Shown here: positions 50,002 to 60,055 of the stretch, in pieces
Position numbering within the stretch: the stretch's first letter is position 1
Layout of the letters: the number at the start of each line of letters is the position of its first letter
Assembly (NCBI RefSeq): GCF_009857135.1
Contig: NZ_CP047318.1
Span: 6,448,001-6,512,000, forward strand
Direction: 5' to 3'
Source of the DNA: Streptomyces sp. HM190
GTDB taxonomy: Bacteria; Actinomycetota; Actinomycetes; Streptomycetales; Streptomycetaceae
Length of the DNA: 64,000 nucleotides
Translations under genes and position numbers: made by a program
The notes under the pieces: generated by a model
Database searches by the model: none
Told to the model about the DNA's origin: nothing
The model's input: only the letters and a program-made list of their open reading frames with translations

Positions 50002-52896
50002 ATGACAGAGACGGCGAGCGGTCCGGCACGGAGTTCCCGCGCCAAGGGCACCAAGGCGAGCAAGGGCCTGCGTATCGAGCGCATCCACACCACCCCCGGC
50101 GTGCACCCGTACGACGAGGTGGCCTGGGAGCGCCGTGACGTCGTCATGACCAACTGGCGCGACGGCTCGGTCAACTTCGAGCAGCGTGGCGTCGAGTTCC
50201 CCGAGTTCTGGTCGGTGAACGCGGTCAACATCGTCACCAGCAAGTACTTCCGGGGCGCCGTCGGCACCCCGCAGCGCGAGGTGAGCCTGAAGCAGCTCAT
50301 CGACCGCATCGTGAAGACGTACCGGAAGGCCGGTGAGGACTACAAGTACTTCGCCTCGCCCGCCGACGCCGAGATCTTCGAGCACGAACTGGCCTACGCC
50401 CTCCTGCACCAGATCTTCAGCTTCAACAGCCCCGTCTGGTTCAACGTGGGCACCCCGCAGCCCCAGCAGGTCTCCGCCTGCTTCATCCTGGCCGTCGACG
50501 ACTCCATGGAGTCGATCCTCGACTGGTACAAGGAAGAGGGCATGATCTTCAAGGGCGGCTCCGGCGCCGGCCTGAACCTGTCCCGCATCCGTTCCTCCAA
50601 GGAACTGCTCTCCTCCGGCGGCAACGCCTCCGGTCCGGTCTCCTTCATGCGCGGCGCCGACGCGTCCGCGGGAACGATCAAGTCGGGCGGTGCCACCCGC
50701 CGCGCCGCCAAGATGGTCGTCCTCGACGTGGACCACCCGGACATCGAGGACTTCATCGAGACCAAGGTGAAGGAGGAGGAGAAGATCCGCGTCCTGCGCG
50801 ACGCGGGCTTCGACATGGACCTCGGTGGCGACGACATCACCTCCGTCCAGTACCAGAACGCCAACAACTCGGTCCGGGTGAACGACGAGTTCATGAAGGC
50901 CGTCGAAGCCGGCGGCGACTTCGGTCTGCGGGCCCGGATGACCGGTGAGGTCATCGAGCAGGTCGACGCCAAGGCGCTGTTCCGCAAGATCGCCGAGGCC
51001 GCCTGGGCCTGTGCCGACCCCGGCATCCAGTACGACGACACCATCAACACCTGGCACACCTGCCCCGAGTCCGGCCGGATCACCGCGTCGAACCCGTGCA
51101 GCGAGTACATGCACCTGGACAACACGTCCTGCAACCTGGCCTCGCTGAACCTGATGAAGTTCCTGAACGACGACGGCAAGGGCAGCCAGTCCTTCGACGT
51201 CGAGCGGTTCCAGAAGGTCGTCGAGCTGGTCATCACCGCGATGGACATCTCGATCTGCTTCGCGGACTTCCCGACCCAGAAGATCGGCGAGAACACCCGC
51301 GCCTTCCGCCAGCTCGGCATCGGCTACGCCAACCTCGGCGCCCTGCTCATGGCGACCGGCCACGCGTACGACTCCGACGGCGGCCGCGCCCTCGCCGGCG
51401 CCATCACCTCCCTGATGACCGGCACGGCCTACCGCCGCTCCGCCGAACTGGCCGCGGTCGTCGGCCCGTACGACGGCTACGCCCGCAACGCCGACGCCCA
51501 CAACCGCGTCATGAAGCAGCACTCCGACGCCAACGGCACCGCCGTGCGCATGGACGACCTTGACACCCCGGTCTGGGCGGCCGCCACGGAGGCCTGGCAG
51601 GACGTGCTCCGCCTCGGCGAGAAGAACGGCTTCCGCAACTCGCAGGCCTCGGTGCTCGCCCCCACCGGCACCATCGGCCTCGCGATGTCCTGCGACACCA
51701 CCGGTGTCGAGCCGGACCTTGCGCTGGTCAAGTTCAAGAAGCTGGTCGGCGGCGGCTCGATGCAGATCGTCAACGGCACGGTCCCGCAGGCCCTGCGCCG
51801 CCTGGGCTACCAGGAGGAGCAGATCGAGGCGATCGTCGCCCACATCGCCGAGAACGGCAATGTGATCGACGCCCCGAGCCTGAAGCAGGAGCACTACGAG
51901 GTCTTCGACTGCGCCATGGGCGAGCGGGCCATCTCCCCGATGGGCCACGTCCGCATGATGGCAGCGATCCAGCCGTGGATCTCGGGCGCCATCTCCAAGA
52001 CGGTCAACATGCCGGAGACGGCGACCGTCGAGGAGGTCGAGGAGATCTACTTCGAGGCCTGGAAGCTCGGCGTCAAGGCGCTGGCGATCTACCGCGACAA
52101 CTGCAAGGTCGGCCAGCCGCTCTCCGCCAAGACCAAGGAGTCGGAGAAGACGGAGATCACCGAGAAGGCCGAGGAAACCATCCGGACCGCGGTCGAGAAG
52201 GTCGTCGAGTACCGCCCCGTCCGCAAGCGCCTGCCGAAGGGACGGCCCGGCATCACCACGTCCTTCACCGTCGGCGGCGCCGAGGGCTACATGACCGCCA
52301 ACTCCTACCCGGACGACGGTCTCGGCGAGGTCTTCCTCAAGATGTCCAAGCAGGGTTCCACCCTCGCGGGGATGATGGACGCCTTCTCCATCGCGGTCTC
52401 CGTCGGCCTCCAGTACGGCGTGCCGCTGGAGACGTACGTCTCGAAGTTCACCAACATGCGCTTCGAGCCGGCCGGTATGACGGACGACCCGGACGTGCGG
52501 ATGGCCCAGTCGATCGTCGACTACATCTTCCGCCGCCTGGCGCTGGACTTCCTGCCCTTCGAGACGCGTTCCGCGCTCGGCATCCACTCCGCCGAGGAGC
52601 GTCAGCGCCACCTGGAGACGGGTTCGTACGAGCCCGCCGAGGAGGACGTGGACGTCGAGGGCCTGGCCCAGTCGGCCCCGCGGCAGACGGACCTGAAGGC
52701 CGTGGCCACGCCGCGGGCCGAGGCCGAGGCGGCCAAGCCCGCCCCGAAGCAGGCCCACACCAGCGCCGAGCTGGTGGAGATGCAGCTGGGCATCCACGCC
52801 GACGCCCCGCTCTGCTTCTCCTGCGGCACGAAGATGCAGCGGGCCGGCTCCTGCTACATCTGCGAGGGCTGCGGCTCGACCAGTGGTTGCAGCTGA
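50002..52896 (+). CDS. nrdJ: Class II (adenosylcobalamin-dependent) ribonucleotide reductase
   Basis: 964 residues. Active-site stretches include FNSPVWFNVG, SACFILAVDD, NPCSEYMHLDNTSCNLASLN and the loop GSGAGLNLSRIRSS. The C-terminal CFSCGTK...CYICEGCGS supplies paired cysteines for re-reduction or zinc. It makes deoxynucleotides without oxygen and needs vitamin B12. An agggaggcgg site precedes the ATG. It is co-transcribed with nrdR in Streptomyces, as the 160-bp gap and shared strand suggest here. Confidence 0.96.
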   Translation: MTETASGPARSSRAKGTKASKGLRIERIHTTPGVHPYDEVAWERRDVVMTNWRDGSVNFEQRGVEFPEFWSVNAVNIVTSKYFRGAVGTPQREVSLKQLIDRIVKTYRKAGEDYKYFASPADAEIFEHELAYALLHQIFSFNSPVWFNVGTPQPQQVSACFILAVDDSMESILDWYKEEGMIFKGGSGAGLNLSRIRSSKELLSSGGNASGPVSFMRGADASAGTIKSGGATRRAAKMVVLDVDHPDIEDFIETKVKEEEKIRVLRDAGFDMDLGGDDITSVQYQNANNSVRVNDEFMKAVEAGGDFGLRARMTGEVIEQVDAKALFRKIAEAAWACADPGIQYDDTINTWHTCPESGRITASNPCSEYMHLDNTSCNLASLNLMKFLNDDGKGSQSFDVERFQKVVELVITAMDISICFADFPTQKIGENTRAFRQLGIGYANLGALLMATGHAYDSDGGRALAGAITSLMTGTAYRRSAELAAVVGPYDGYARNADAHNRVMKQHSDANGTAVRMDDLDTPVWAAATEAWQDVLRLGEKNGFRNSQASVLAPTGTIGLAMSCDTTGVEPDLALVKFKKLVGGGSMQIVNGTVPQALRRLGYQEEQIEAIVAHIAENGNVIDAPSLKQEHYEVFDCAMGERAISPMGHVRMMAAIQPWISGAISKTVNMPETATVEEVEEIYFEAWKLGVKALAIYRDNCKVGQPLSAKTKESEKTEITEKAEETIRTAVEKVVEYRPVRKRLPKGRPGITTSFTVGGAEGYMTANSYPDDGLGEVFLKMSKQGSTLAGMMDAFSIAVSVGLQYGVPLETYVSKFTNMRFEPAGMTDDPDVRMAQSIVDYIFRRLALDFLPFETRSALGIHSAEERQRHLETGSYEPAEEDVDVEGLAQSAPRQTDLKAVATPRAEAEAAKPAPKQAHTSAELVEMQLGIHADAPLCFSCGTKMQRAGSCYICEGCGSTSGCS

Positions 52897-52920
52897 CACC
52901 AGTTGACGCCTTGAAGCACT

Positions 52921-52955
52921 GAAGGGCGGCACGGCTCATGGCTGTGCCGCCCTTC
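52921..52955. terminator. Strong hairpin between nrdJ and the TerD gene
   Basis: GAAGGGCGGCAC pairs perfectly with GTGCCGCCCTTC across an 11-base loop, 24 bp after the nrdJ stop, between convergent genes. Confidence 0.8.
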
Positions 52956-52975
52956 GGCGTGCGTGGCGCGGCGCG

Positions 52976-53509
52976 TCAGGAGGCGCGCGGGGCGCCCATC
53001 ACGCGGGCGAAGGTCGCCGGGTCCTCGTCATGGCCCCGGAGGCCGGGGAGGAAGCTCCAGGAGCCGGAGCCGTCCCGGACGAACTCGGCTACGACCGCGG
53101 CCGTGGAGCCCCGGACCGAGGCGAAGTCGTCCTCGGCCAGCACGGTGTAGTCCTCGCGGATGCGCAGCGCCGGCTTGCCGACGTCACCGAAGGTCCTCGG
53201 GCTCGCCCCCTGCTGGATGGCGACGCCGATCACCACGCGCCCGTACCGGCTGTCGAGGCGGTTCAGCTCCACCGTCATCACCTCGTCCCAGCCGAAGCCC
53301 TGACCGGTCCTGCTGTCACGGTTGAGGGTGATGGTGCCGTCGGGCGAGCGGCTGTCGAAGTGCACGACGTAGGCGGGATCGCCGCTCGGGTCGGCCGCCG
53401 GGTAGGTCGCCGCGACGATGTCGAGGTCCGTGGGCGGCTGGCCGGCGGGGCTCGGATCCCACTTCAGTGACACCTCGACCTTGCGGATGCCCTTGTTGAG
53501 GCCGTTCAA
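52976..53509 (-). CDS. TerD-family protein
   Basis: 177 residues from a TTG start at 53509, chosen because ggggaggagag lies just upstream and the protein then begins MNGLNKGIRKVEVSLKWDPS. TerD signatures are LDIVAATY, the RSPDGTITLNRDSRTG stretch and DEVMTVELNRL. TerD-like proteins bind calcium and are linked to tellurite resistance and stress. A longer reading from ATG 53578 lacks a ribosome-binding site. Confidence 0.85.
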   Translation of the reverse strand: MNGLNKGIRKVEVSLKWDPSPAGQPPTDLDIVAATYPAADPSGDPAYVVHFDSRSPDGTITLNRDSRTGQGFGWDEVMTVELNRLDSRYGRVVIGVAIQQGASPRTFGDVGKPALRIREDYTVLAEDDFASVRGSTAAVVAEFVRDGSGSWSFLPGLRGHDEDPATFARVMGAPRAS

Positions 53510-53664
53510 CAGAACTCTCCTCCCCGTTCTCCGGTGCATGAGGGCCGAACTGCTCCCCAGTCCAGGCCAGTTGCCCATCCTCCCATGCGCGCCCCGACGC
53601 TCGCCGGGGCCACGGCCCGTCGGCGAGTGACCGGCGCCACGCTCCGTGGCCTTACCATGGCGCG

Positions 53665-54270
53665 GTGCTGGTCAAGTGGATTCGCTGCACCGTGGTCGAC
53701 CGCCGCGGCTTCGAGCGGGGGCAGCGAAAGTGGGCGGGGCTTCTGGGGGAGCCGGGATTCCGTGGACAGGGTGGGGGCTGGAGCCGGGCACGGCCGGGGG
53801 TGGCGCACATCTTCTCGTTCTGGGAGAGCCGTGCCTTCTACGACTCCTTCATGGCCCGTTCCCACGACCGCCTCGCCGCGTCGCAGGCAGGCACCCACAA
53901 GGACGCGCAGGTCAAGCTGTTCGACCACCGTTTCGACGTGAAGACCGGCTTCGAGCCGCGCTTCGGGGACGCCGACCTCGTACGGGTGGCGCACTGTCGT
54001 GTCCACGAGGAGCGGGCCGAGCACTTCGCGCTGATGCAGGAGAAGGTGTGGAACCCCGCGATGGCCGGTTCCCCGGGGATGCTGCGGGGCCTGTTCGGCG
54101 AGGCGCCGGGCCATGAGTTCCTGATCCTCTCCATGTGGCAGTCGGCCGCCGAGCACGGCAAGTACCGGGTCGAACGCATCGAGCGCCTTGCCCTGCGGGC
54201 CCAGATAGAAGCGGATGTCGCCGCGCTCGCGGGCGACATCGTGGAACTGGAACCGAGCTGGACGGTCTGA
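53665..54270 (+). CDS. Conserved protein with two ABM-like halves (DUF4937/YdbC-like)
   Basis: 201 residues. The second half (LVRVAHCRVHEERAEHF, then FLILSMWQSAAEH) has the pattern of antibiotic-monooxygenase-like ferredoxin-fold proteins, and the first half (LVKWIRCTVVDRRGF, HIFSFWESRAFYDSF) looks like a diverged copy. No catalytic residues can be named. GTG start near a TTACCA that may be a -10 box. Confidence 0.7.
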   Translation: MLVKWIRCTVVDRRGFERGQRKWAGLLGEPGFRGQGGGWSRARPGVAHIFSFWESRAFYDSFMARSHDRLAASQAGTHKDAQVKLFDHRFDVKTGFEPRFGDADLVRVAHCRVHEERAEHFALMQEKVWNPAMAGSPGMLRGLFGEAPGHEFLILSMWQSAAEHGKYRVERIERLALRAQIEADVAALAGDIVELEPSWTV

Positions 54271-54411
54271 CGCGAACAGGGACCTGCCTGCGCAGTTGGA
54301 CATCCGAACTCGTGCCGGTGCGGGAACCGGACTGCCTGGATCCGTGTGATCTACGCCGTAGGTGACCCGGACGGGTGCTCGTTACGGCCTCGTCCCCCTT
54401 AGGGTTTTGGC

Positions 54412-55071
54412 ATGGCACGACCACGGCGCATCGTCCTTGTCCGGCACGGCGAGTCAACGGGCAATGTTGATGACACCGTGTACGAACGCGAGCCCGACCA
54501 CGCCCTCGCGCTCACCGAGCTGGGCTGGCAGCAGGCCGAGGAGACCGGCAAACGGCTCCGTGACCTGTTCGGCCGGGAGCGTGTCAGCGTCTACGTCTCC
54601 CCGTACCGCCGGACGCACGAGACGTTCCAGGCCTTCCACCTGGACCCCGAGCAGGTCCGCGTACGCGAGGAGCCCCGTCTGCGGGAGCAGGACTGGGGCA
54701 ACTGGCAGGACCCCGATCAGGTCCGCCTCCAGAAGGCCTACCGGGACGCGTACGGCCACTTCTTCTACCGCTTCGCGCAGGGGGAGTCCGGGGCCGACGT
54801 GTACGACCGGGTCGGCAACTTCCTGGAGAGCCTCTTCCGCAGTTTCGAGGACCCGAACCACCCGCCGAACGTCCTGATCGTGACCCATGGGCTCGCCATG
54901 CGGCTGTTCTGCATGCGCTGGTTCCACTGGACGGTCGCCGAGTTCGAGTCCCTGTCGAACCCGGGCAACGCGGAGATGCGGATGCTCGTCCTCGGGGAGA
55001 ACGGCAAGTACACCATCGACCGGCCCTTCGAGCGCTGGCGGGACCCGGAATCGTACGGCGCCACCGGTTAG
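54412..55071 (+). CDS. Histidine phosphatase-family protein (phosphoglycerate mutase-like)
   Basis: 219 residues. The RHG motif LVRHGEST lies at residues 9-16 with the phosphorylated His; the second catalytic His is in VTHGLAMRL near 164. Substrate is unknown. A TTACGG and TAGGGT with 17 bp between lie just before the ATG, so the mRNA is nearly leaderless. The ADP-ribosylglycohydrolase gene starts 12 bp on and is probably co-transcribed. Confidence 0.92.
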   Translation: MARPRRIVLVRHGESTGNVDDTVYEREPDHALALTELGWQQAEETGKRLRDLFGRERVSVYVSPYRRTHETFQAFHLDPEQVRVREEPRLREQDWGNWQDPDQVRLQKAYRDAYGHFFYRFAQGESGADVYDRVGNFLESLFRSFEDPNHPPNVLIVTHGLAMRLFCMRWFHWTVAEFESLSNPGNAEMRMLVLGENGKYTIDRPFERWRDPESYGATG

Positions 55072-55083
55072 AGTGGCAGGGCG

Positions 55084-55989
55084 ATGACCGCTGACTCCTC
55101 TCCCGAAGGCCGCCTGGAGCGCGCCCTGGCCAGCCTGCGCGGCCTCGCCGTGGGGGACGCGCTGGGCTCGCAGTACTTCGTGCCGGTGAACTATCCGCTG
55201 CTCAAGCGCCGACAGACGCCGCCCGGCCCCTGGCAGTGGACCGACGACACCGAGATGGCCTGCTCCGTGGTGGCCGTCCTCGCCGCCCACCACCGGATCG
55301 ACCAGGACGAACTGGCCCGCTCCTTCGCCGAGCACCACGACTTCGACCGGGGCTACGGGCCCGCGGTCAACCGTCTGCTGCGACTGGTCCGCGAGGGCGG
55401 CGACTGGCGTCGACTGGCCTCCGCCCTCTTCAACGGCCAGGGCTCGTGGGGCAACGGCGCGGCCATGCGGATCGCCCCGCTCGGCGCCTGGTACGCCGAC
55501 GACCCCGAGCAGGCGACGCACCAGGCGGAGATCTCCGCGTACCCCACGCACCAGCACCGCGAGGGCGTCGTCGGAGCCATGGCCGTCGCCGCGGCCGCCG
55601 CCCTGGCGGCCGACCCCGCGGGGCCCCCGACCGCCGGGGCGCTGCTGGACGGCGTCATCGCGCTCGTCCCGAAGAGCGCCGTCGGCGCGGGGCTGCGACG
55701 GGCCCGGGACATGCTCGACTACGCCGACGCGGACACCGTCGCGGCCGTCCTGGGATGTGGCCGGCGTACGACGGCGCACGACACCGTGCCGTTCGCGCTC
55801 TGGTCCGCCGCGCGCGCCCTCGGTGACTACGAGACGGCCTTCTGGACCACCGCCCAGGCCGGCGGTGACGTCGACACGACCTGCGCGATCGTCGGGGGAG
55901 TGGTCGCCTCCGGCGGCACGCACGGGGCGCCTCCCGAGGGCTGGCTGGAACAGACGGAGCCACTGCCCGACTGGGCGCCTGTGCCGTAG
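55084..55989 (+). CDS. ADP-ribosylglycohydrolase-family protein
   Basis: 301 residues. Metal-binding motifs WTDDTEM near residue 53 and GGDVDTTCAIVG near 265 match the two-magnesium site of DraG-type hydrolases. It removes ADP-ribose from proteins or small molecules. Conserved neighbour of the phosphatase-like gene. ATG start. Confidence 0.92.
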   Translation: MTADSSPEGRLERALASLRGLAVGDALGSQYFVPVNYPLLKRRQTPPGPWQWTDDTEMACSVVAVLAAHHRIDQDELARSFAEHHDFDRGYGPAVNRLLRLVREGGDWRRLASALFNGQGSWGNGAAMRIAPLGAWYADDPEQATHQAEISAYPTHQHREGVVGAMAVAAAAALAADPAGPPTAGALLDGVIALVPKSAVGAGLRRARDMLDYADADTVAAVLGCGRRTTAHDTVPFALWSAARALGDYETAFWTTAQAGGDVDTTCAIVGGVVASGGTHGAPPEGWLEQTEPLPDWAPVP

Positions 55990-56256
55990 CCCGGCCGGAG
56001 GGCTCCGGCAGGACGGCTGTGGGGCGACGGGACCGCTTCCCCGGGCCACAGCCGCCACAACCAACCCCCAGTGTCACAGGCGTGCCACAGAGTGGCTCTC
56101 GGCCTCCGCCATCGTCGGCGGCCCCGCATAGCCTGTCCCGCACGCCGCTGTTGATCTTGACAACGAGCGGCGCACAGACACCGGTCCACGAGCCCTCCGA
56201 CGCAGCGGCATCCCGCGCGCGACGGGCGACGTGGTCCGGCCGGGGGAGGGGGACCC

Positions 56257-58077
56257 GTGTCCGAACCACCGTCCACGCCCGCACCGTCCGGGTCCGACGG
56301 GCCAACGCCCCAGACACGGGCCGCGGCCGAAGGACCCGGCTCGGAGGCGGTGTCCGCCGATGCGGCGGGTACGGCGTCCGCGGATTCCGCGGACGCCGCG
56401 CTCACGGCGGACGTCACGTCCCGGGGTGCCGGGTCGCAGGCGACACGGCCGGTGGCCGGGGGTGAGGCGGCCCGGTCGGCCGCCCGGTCGCAGTCGGCGC
56501 GGTCGGTCGCCGGGTCGGGGCCGGCGCGGGCAGTCGGCGGGGCCGGGACGGTGACCGGCGGGGCGGTTCCCCCGCCGCGGCGTGCGGCCGGAGCCGGTGT
56601 CGAGGAGCCCGCGCCGATCCGTACCGCGACGCTCTGGGCAGCGCTGGCGACCGGGCTGCTCAGCATGCTGCTGCTCGGGGACGGGATCGCGGTCAACCTG
56701 CTGGTCGTCGCCGTGCCCGCGACGCTCGCCGTGTACTTCGCCGGGGTACGGGCCGGCCGGCGGCCGCGCGCCTGGTCGCTCGTCTGGGGCGCGGGTGGGC
56801 TCGCCCTGCTGGTCGTGCCCTCCGTGCGGGCCGCCGAGTGGCCCTCGTTCCTCGCCGTCGTCACCGCGCTCGCGGCGGGCTCGCTCGCCCTGCACGGCGG
56901 CCGCACCTGGCCGGCCGTTCTGCTCGGCCCCCTCGGCGTGTTCACGGCGGTGGTCACCGGCCCCGCCTGGGCCTGGCAGGGGCTGCGGGAACGCGCGGGC
57001 GGCGACCGGAGCAGGGTGGGCCCGGTGCTGCGGTCGCTCGCCGTGGCCGCGGGGCTGCTGCTGGTCTTCGGCGTGCTCTTCGCCCAGGCGGACGCCGCCT
57101 TCGCCGACCTCCTCGGCGCCCTGGTGCCCGACGTCTCCACCGAGGACGGGCCCTGGCGGATCCTGCTCCTGATGCTGGGTCTCGTCGGGACGCTCGCCGC
57201 GGCCCGCACGGCCGCCGCGCCGACCCGCTGGGACCGGGTCCCGGTGCCCGCCGGCCGGGCCCGCGGCCGCGCCGAGTGGGCGCTCCCGCTGATCGGACTG
57301 ATCGTCCTCTTCGCCGCCTTCAACACCGTCCAGCTCGCCGTGCTGTTCGGGGGCTACGACGCGGTGCTGGCGGAGACCGGGCTGACGTACGCCGAGTACG
57401 CCCGGCAGGGCTTCTGGCAGCTGCTCACCGCCACCCTGCTCACTCTGGCCGTGATCGTGGTGGCACTGCGCTGGGCGCCGCGCACCCGGCCGGGCGACCG
57501 CACGCTCGTACGGGCCGTGTTGGGAACCCTGTGCGCGCTGGCCCTCGTCGTCGTGGCGTCCGCCGTGCGCCGTATGGACATGTACGTGGATGCCTACGGG
57601 CTGACGCGGTTGAGGATCTCGGTGGTGGCCATGGAACTGTGGCTCGGCCTGGTCATCGTGCTCATCATGGCGGCCGGGGTGTGGGGCGCCCGTCTGCTGC
57701 CGCGGGCCGTCGCGGCCAGTGCCCTCGCCGCGGTGCTCGCGTTCGGGTTCGTGTCGCCGGACGAGCTGATCGCCGAGCGCAACGTCGAGCGGTACGAGAC
57801 CACGGGCCGGTTCGACCTGGAGTACGCGAGAGGGCTGTCGGCCGACGCCGTACCCGTCCTGGACCGGCTGGAGGAGCCGCTGCGCTCGTGCGCGCTACGG
57901 GACATCGACGCCGAGCTGGACGAGGAGCGGGACACCCCCTGGTACGCCACGAGCCTGGGCGAGGCCGAGGCCCGGCGCCTCCTGGAGGAACGGCCGGTGG
58001 CGCCGGAGGTGAGGGAGCCGACGAGTGGGCCGACCTGCGGTGAGCCGGAGTGGGAGCCGGAGCCGTTCCTGCGCTGA
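56257..58077 (+). CDS. Polytopic membrane protein (DUF4153/DUF4173-like)
   Basis: 606 residues. The first 115 are a low-complexity Ala/Ser/Gly-rich region with repeats such as RSAARSQSARSVAGS, followed by about ten hydrophobic segments and a cytosolic C-terminal tail rich in Glu and Arg. The layout suits the DUF4173 family of unknown function. GTG start after gggggaggggg. No substrate can be given. Confidence 0.8.
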   Translation: MSEPPSTPAPSGSDGPTPQTRAAAEGPGSEAVSADAAGTASADSADAALTADVTSRGAGSQATRPVAGGEAARSAARSQSARSVAGSGPARAVGGAGTVTGGAVPPPRRAAGAGVEEPAPIRTATLWAALATGLLSMLLLGDGIAVNLLVVAVPATLAVYFAGVRAGRRPRAWSLVWGAGGLALLVVPSVRAAEWPSFLAVVTALAAGSLALHGGRTWPAVLLGPLGVFTAVVTGPAWAWQGLRERAGGDRSRVGPVLRSLAVAAGLLLVFGVLFAQADAAFADLLGALVPDVSTEDGPWRILLLMLGLVGTLAAARTAAAPTRWDRVPVPAGRARGRAEWALPLIGLIVLFAAFNTVQLAVLFGGYDAVLAETGLTYAEYARQGFWQLLTATLLTLAVIVVALRWAPRTRPGDRTLVRAVLGTLCALALVVVASAVRRMDMYVDAYGLTRLRISVVAMELWLGLVIVLIMAAGVWGARLLPRAVAASALAAVLAFGFVSPDELIAERNVERYETTGRFDLEYARGLSADAVPVLDRLEEPLRSCALRDIDAELDEERDTPWYATSLGEAEARRLLEERPVAPEVREPTSGPTCGEPEWEPEPFLR

Positions 58078-58532
58078 GGGAGGCCGAGTGGGGCGATCGG
58101 CCCCCGGCGGGTCCCCCCTCCCGCCGTCCCCGCGAGGCGATGTCCTCGCGTCCAGGGCTCGCCCTGCGTCCGGTGATTCACGAATGCGACACCCTCCAGG
58201 CCGAGCGCTTCCGCACCGTGACCGTCGACCGGGTCGTCGAGCCCGCGGTGAAGCTGCCGCGGGAGGCCGTCGGGCTCGGAACCAGGCGCGGTGAGGTCCG
58301 GCCCGGCGCGTCCGACGGCTCCGTCCTCGACGCGGTTCCCGCCATGATGACGTACCCCTCGAAGCTGTGCGGAAGCGAACGGAGCGAGCGGGAAACGGCG
58401 GAGACGATCCACCAGTTGACGATGCCGCCGCCGCGCTCGCGGGACACCCGACCCGGCCCGGCCGCCGGGCCGCGGCCACCCCGGGAACCTGGGTGTCGTA
58501 CGGCCTCGCGGGCGGCGTAGGCTAAGGGCGCC
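58078..58532 (+). other. 455-bp gap before rnhB, no assignable gene
   Basis: Open frames exist on both strands, but none has a recognisable domain or a good start. A plus-strand reading from about 58140 (PVIHECDTLQAERF) looks slightly protein-like and could be a gene remnant. The rnhB promoter probably lies in the last 60 bp (TAGGCT near 58520). Confidence 0.35.
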
Positions 58533-59234
58533 ATGCCGTACGAACCACCCACTCACACCGTCGAGCGCTCCCTGCGCGCCACGACCGGAGCGAAGGTCAT
58601 TGCCGGTGTCGACGAGGTGGGGCGAGGCGCGTGGGCCGGCCCCGTCACCGTCTGCGCGGCGGTCACCGGACTGCGCCGACCGCCCGAGGGCCTCACCGAC
58701 TCCAAGCTCCTGACGGTCAAGCGCCGCGAGGCGCTCGCCGAGGAGCTGCTGACATGGGTGACGTCGCACGCACTCGGCCACGCCTCCCCGGAGGAGATCG
58801 ACGACCTGGGGATGACGGCCGCACTGCGGCTCGCCGCCGTACGGGCCCTGGACGCGCTCCCGGTGCGTCCCGACGCGGTCATCCTCGACGGCAAGCACGA
58901 CTACCTCGGTTCGCCCTGGCGGGTCCGTACGGTGATCAAGGGCGACCAGTCCTGTGTCGCCGTCGCGGCGGCCTCGGTGATCGCCAAGGTTCAGCGCGAC
59001 AAAATGATGGCCGAACTGGGTGTCGAGCATGCAGACTTCGGTTTCGCGGCCAACGCCGGCTATCCGTCGCCCGTGCACAAGGCCGCTCTGGCGGAGCGGG
59101 GACCCACCCCGCACCACCGGTTGTCGTGGGCGTATCTTGATGCGCTGCCCCAGTGGCGGCACCTCAAGAAGGTCCGCAACTGGGTGGACGGAAGCGTTCC
59201 GGAGATCGAGGGTCAGCTCGGCTTCGATTTCTGA
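58533..59234 (+). CDS. rnhB: Ribonuclease HII
   Basis: 233 residues. The metal-binding acids are in AGVDEVGRGAWAGP (residues about 24-37), the LDGKHDYLG stretch near 112 and the VAAASVIAKVQRD segment near 135. It cleaves RNA in RNA-DNA hybrids and single ribonucleotides in DNA. ATG start. The next gene lies 68 bp on. Confidence 0.95.
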   Translation: MPYEPPTHTVERSLRATTGAKVIAGVDEVGRGAWAGPVTVCAAVTGLRRPPEGLTDSKLLTVKRREALAEELLTWVTSHALGHASPEEIDDLGMTAALRLAAVRALDALPVRPDAVILDGKHDYLGSPWRVRTVIKGDQSCVAVAAASVIAKVQRDKMMAELGVEHADFGFAANAGYPSPVHKAALAERGPTPHHRLSWAYLDALPQWRHLKKVRNWVDGSVPEIEGQLGFDF

Positions 59235-59302
59235 CGGATTCGTTCGCACTCATGTGCCACCCGCCGACGCGATTCGTGGCGGCGTTTGATAGACATCAGC
59301 TC

Positions 59303-59908
59303 ATGCCTCTCATTCCCGAGGAGCCTCAGATTCACGAGAGTGCCCAGGGTCCGCGCGCCACTCCGGCCAGCGGCCGCGTCGCGCCGACCCCCCGTCCCGT
59401 ACCCGGACCCCGTCCCGCGGCCGCGCCGCGTCCCGGCCGTCCGGGTCCCGCCCGGCCGGTGCCGGCCCAGCGCGCGTCGCACACCGCGGCCAAGCCCGGG
59501 CCGTCCGCTCCGGCCGCCACCCCGCAGATCCAGCTGCTCCCGGCCTCGGCCGAGGGCGCGCTGGACGCCGCGGAGGAAGCCGTCGACCTGCTGCTGGAGT
59601 CGGGGCGCGCCCCCGGTGACGTACTGGTGATCACCACCGGTGAGCAGCACCCGTGGGCCGCCCACGAGCTGTCCTTCGGGGAGAGCGCGTACTGGGCCCA
59701 GCACGACGCGGGCGACGACGTGTTCTACGCCGACGCCTCCGCCGTCGGGCGGGCCGCGCCGCGTCCCGTGGTCGTGGTCGCCCTGAACGGCGGCACCGAC
59801 GACCTCACCGCGCAGACGCTGCCCCAGGCCCTGGGGCGGGCGCGTGCGCTGCTGATCGTCTGCGGCGACCCGCAGAAGATCAACGCGGTGCTGGGCGCCG
59901 GCGTCTGA
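59303..59908 (+). CDS. Conserved protein resembling a stand-alone helicase C-terminal lobe
   Basis: 201 residues. The first 75 are Pro/Ala/Arg-rich and probably disordered. The rest (VLVITTGEQHPWAAHE ... VVVVALNGG ... ALGRARALLIVCGDPQ) looks like the last motifs of UvrD/Rep-type helicases, where ALSRAR and VCGDP are typical, but there is no Walker A or B motif. A regulatory or degenerate role is possible; no activity is claimed. ATG start. Confidence 0.65.
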   Translation: MPLIPEEPQIHESAQGPRATPASGRVAPTPRPVPGPRPAAAPRPGRPGPARPVPAQRASHTAAKPGPSAPAATPQIQLLPASAEGALDAAEEAVDLLLESGRAPGDVLVITTGEQHPWAAHELSFGESAYWAQHDAGDDVFYADASAVGRAAPRPVVVVALNGGTDDLTAQTLPQALGRARALLIVCGDPQKINAVLGAGV

Positions 59909-60055
59909 ACGACCGCGGACCCTTCCGGTGGCCCGCCAGGGCACACCGGGAGCCGCGCCTGCCCGCCACGGCCCCCAGGGTGCCGTGGCGGCCACACCCC
60001 GCGACGGGACGCCTCGGCGTGCCGGCGGGGTGTTTCGCGTGCCCGCGCGCAGGAC

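Noticed and set aside
58178..58552. Minus-strand 124-codon frame upstream of rnhB
   Set aside because: No ribosome-binding site, no domain and low-complexity ends; it overlaps the rnhB start.
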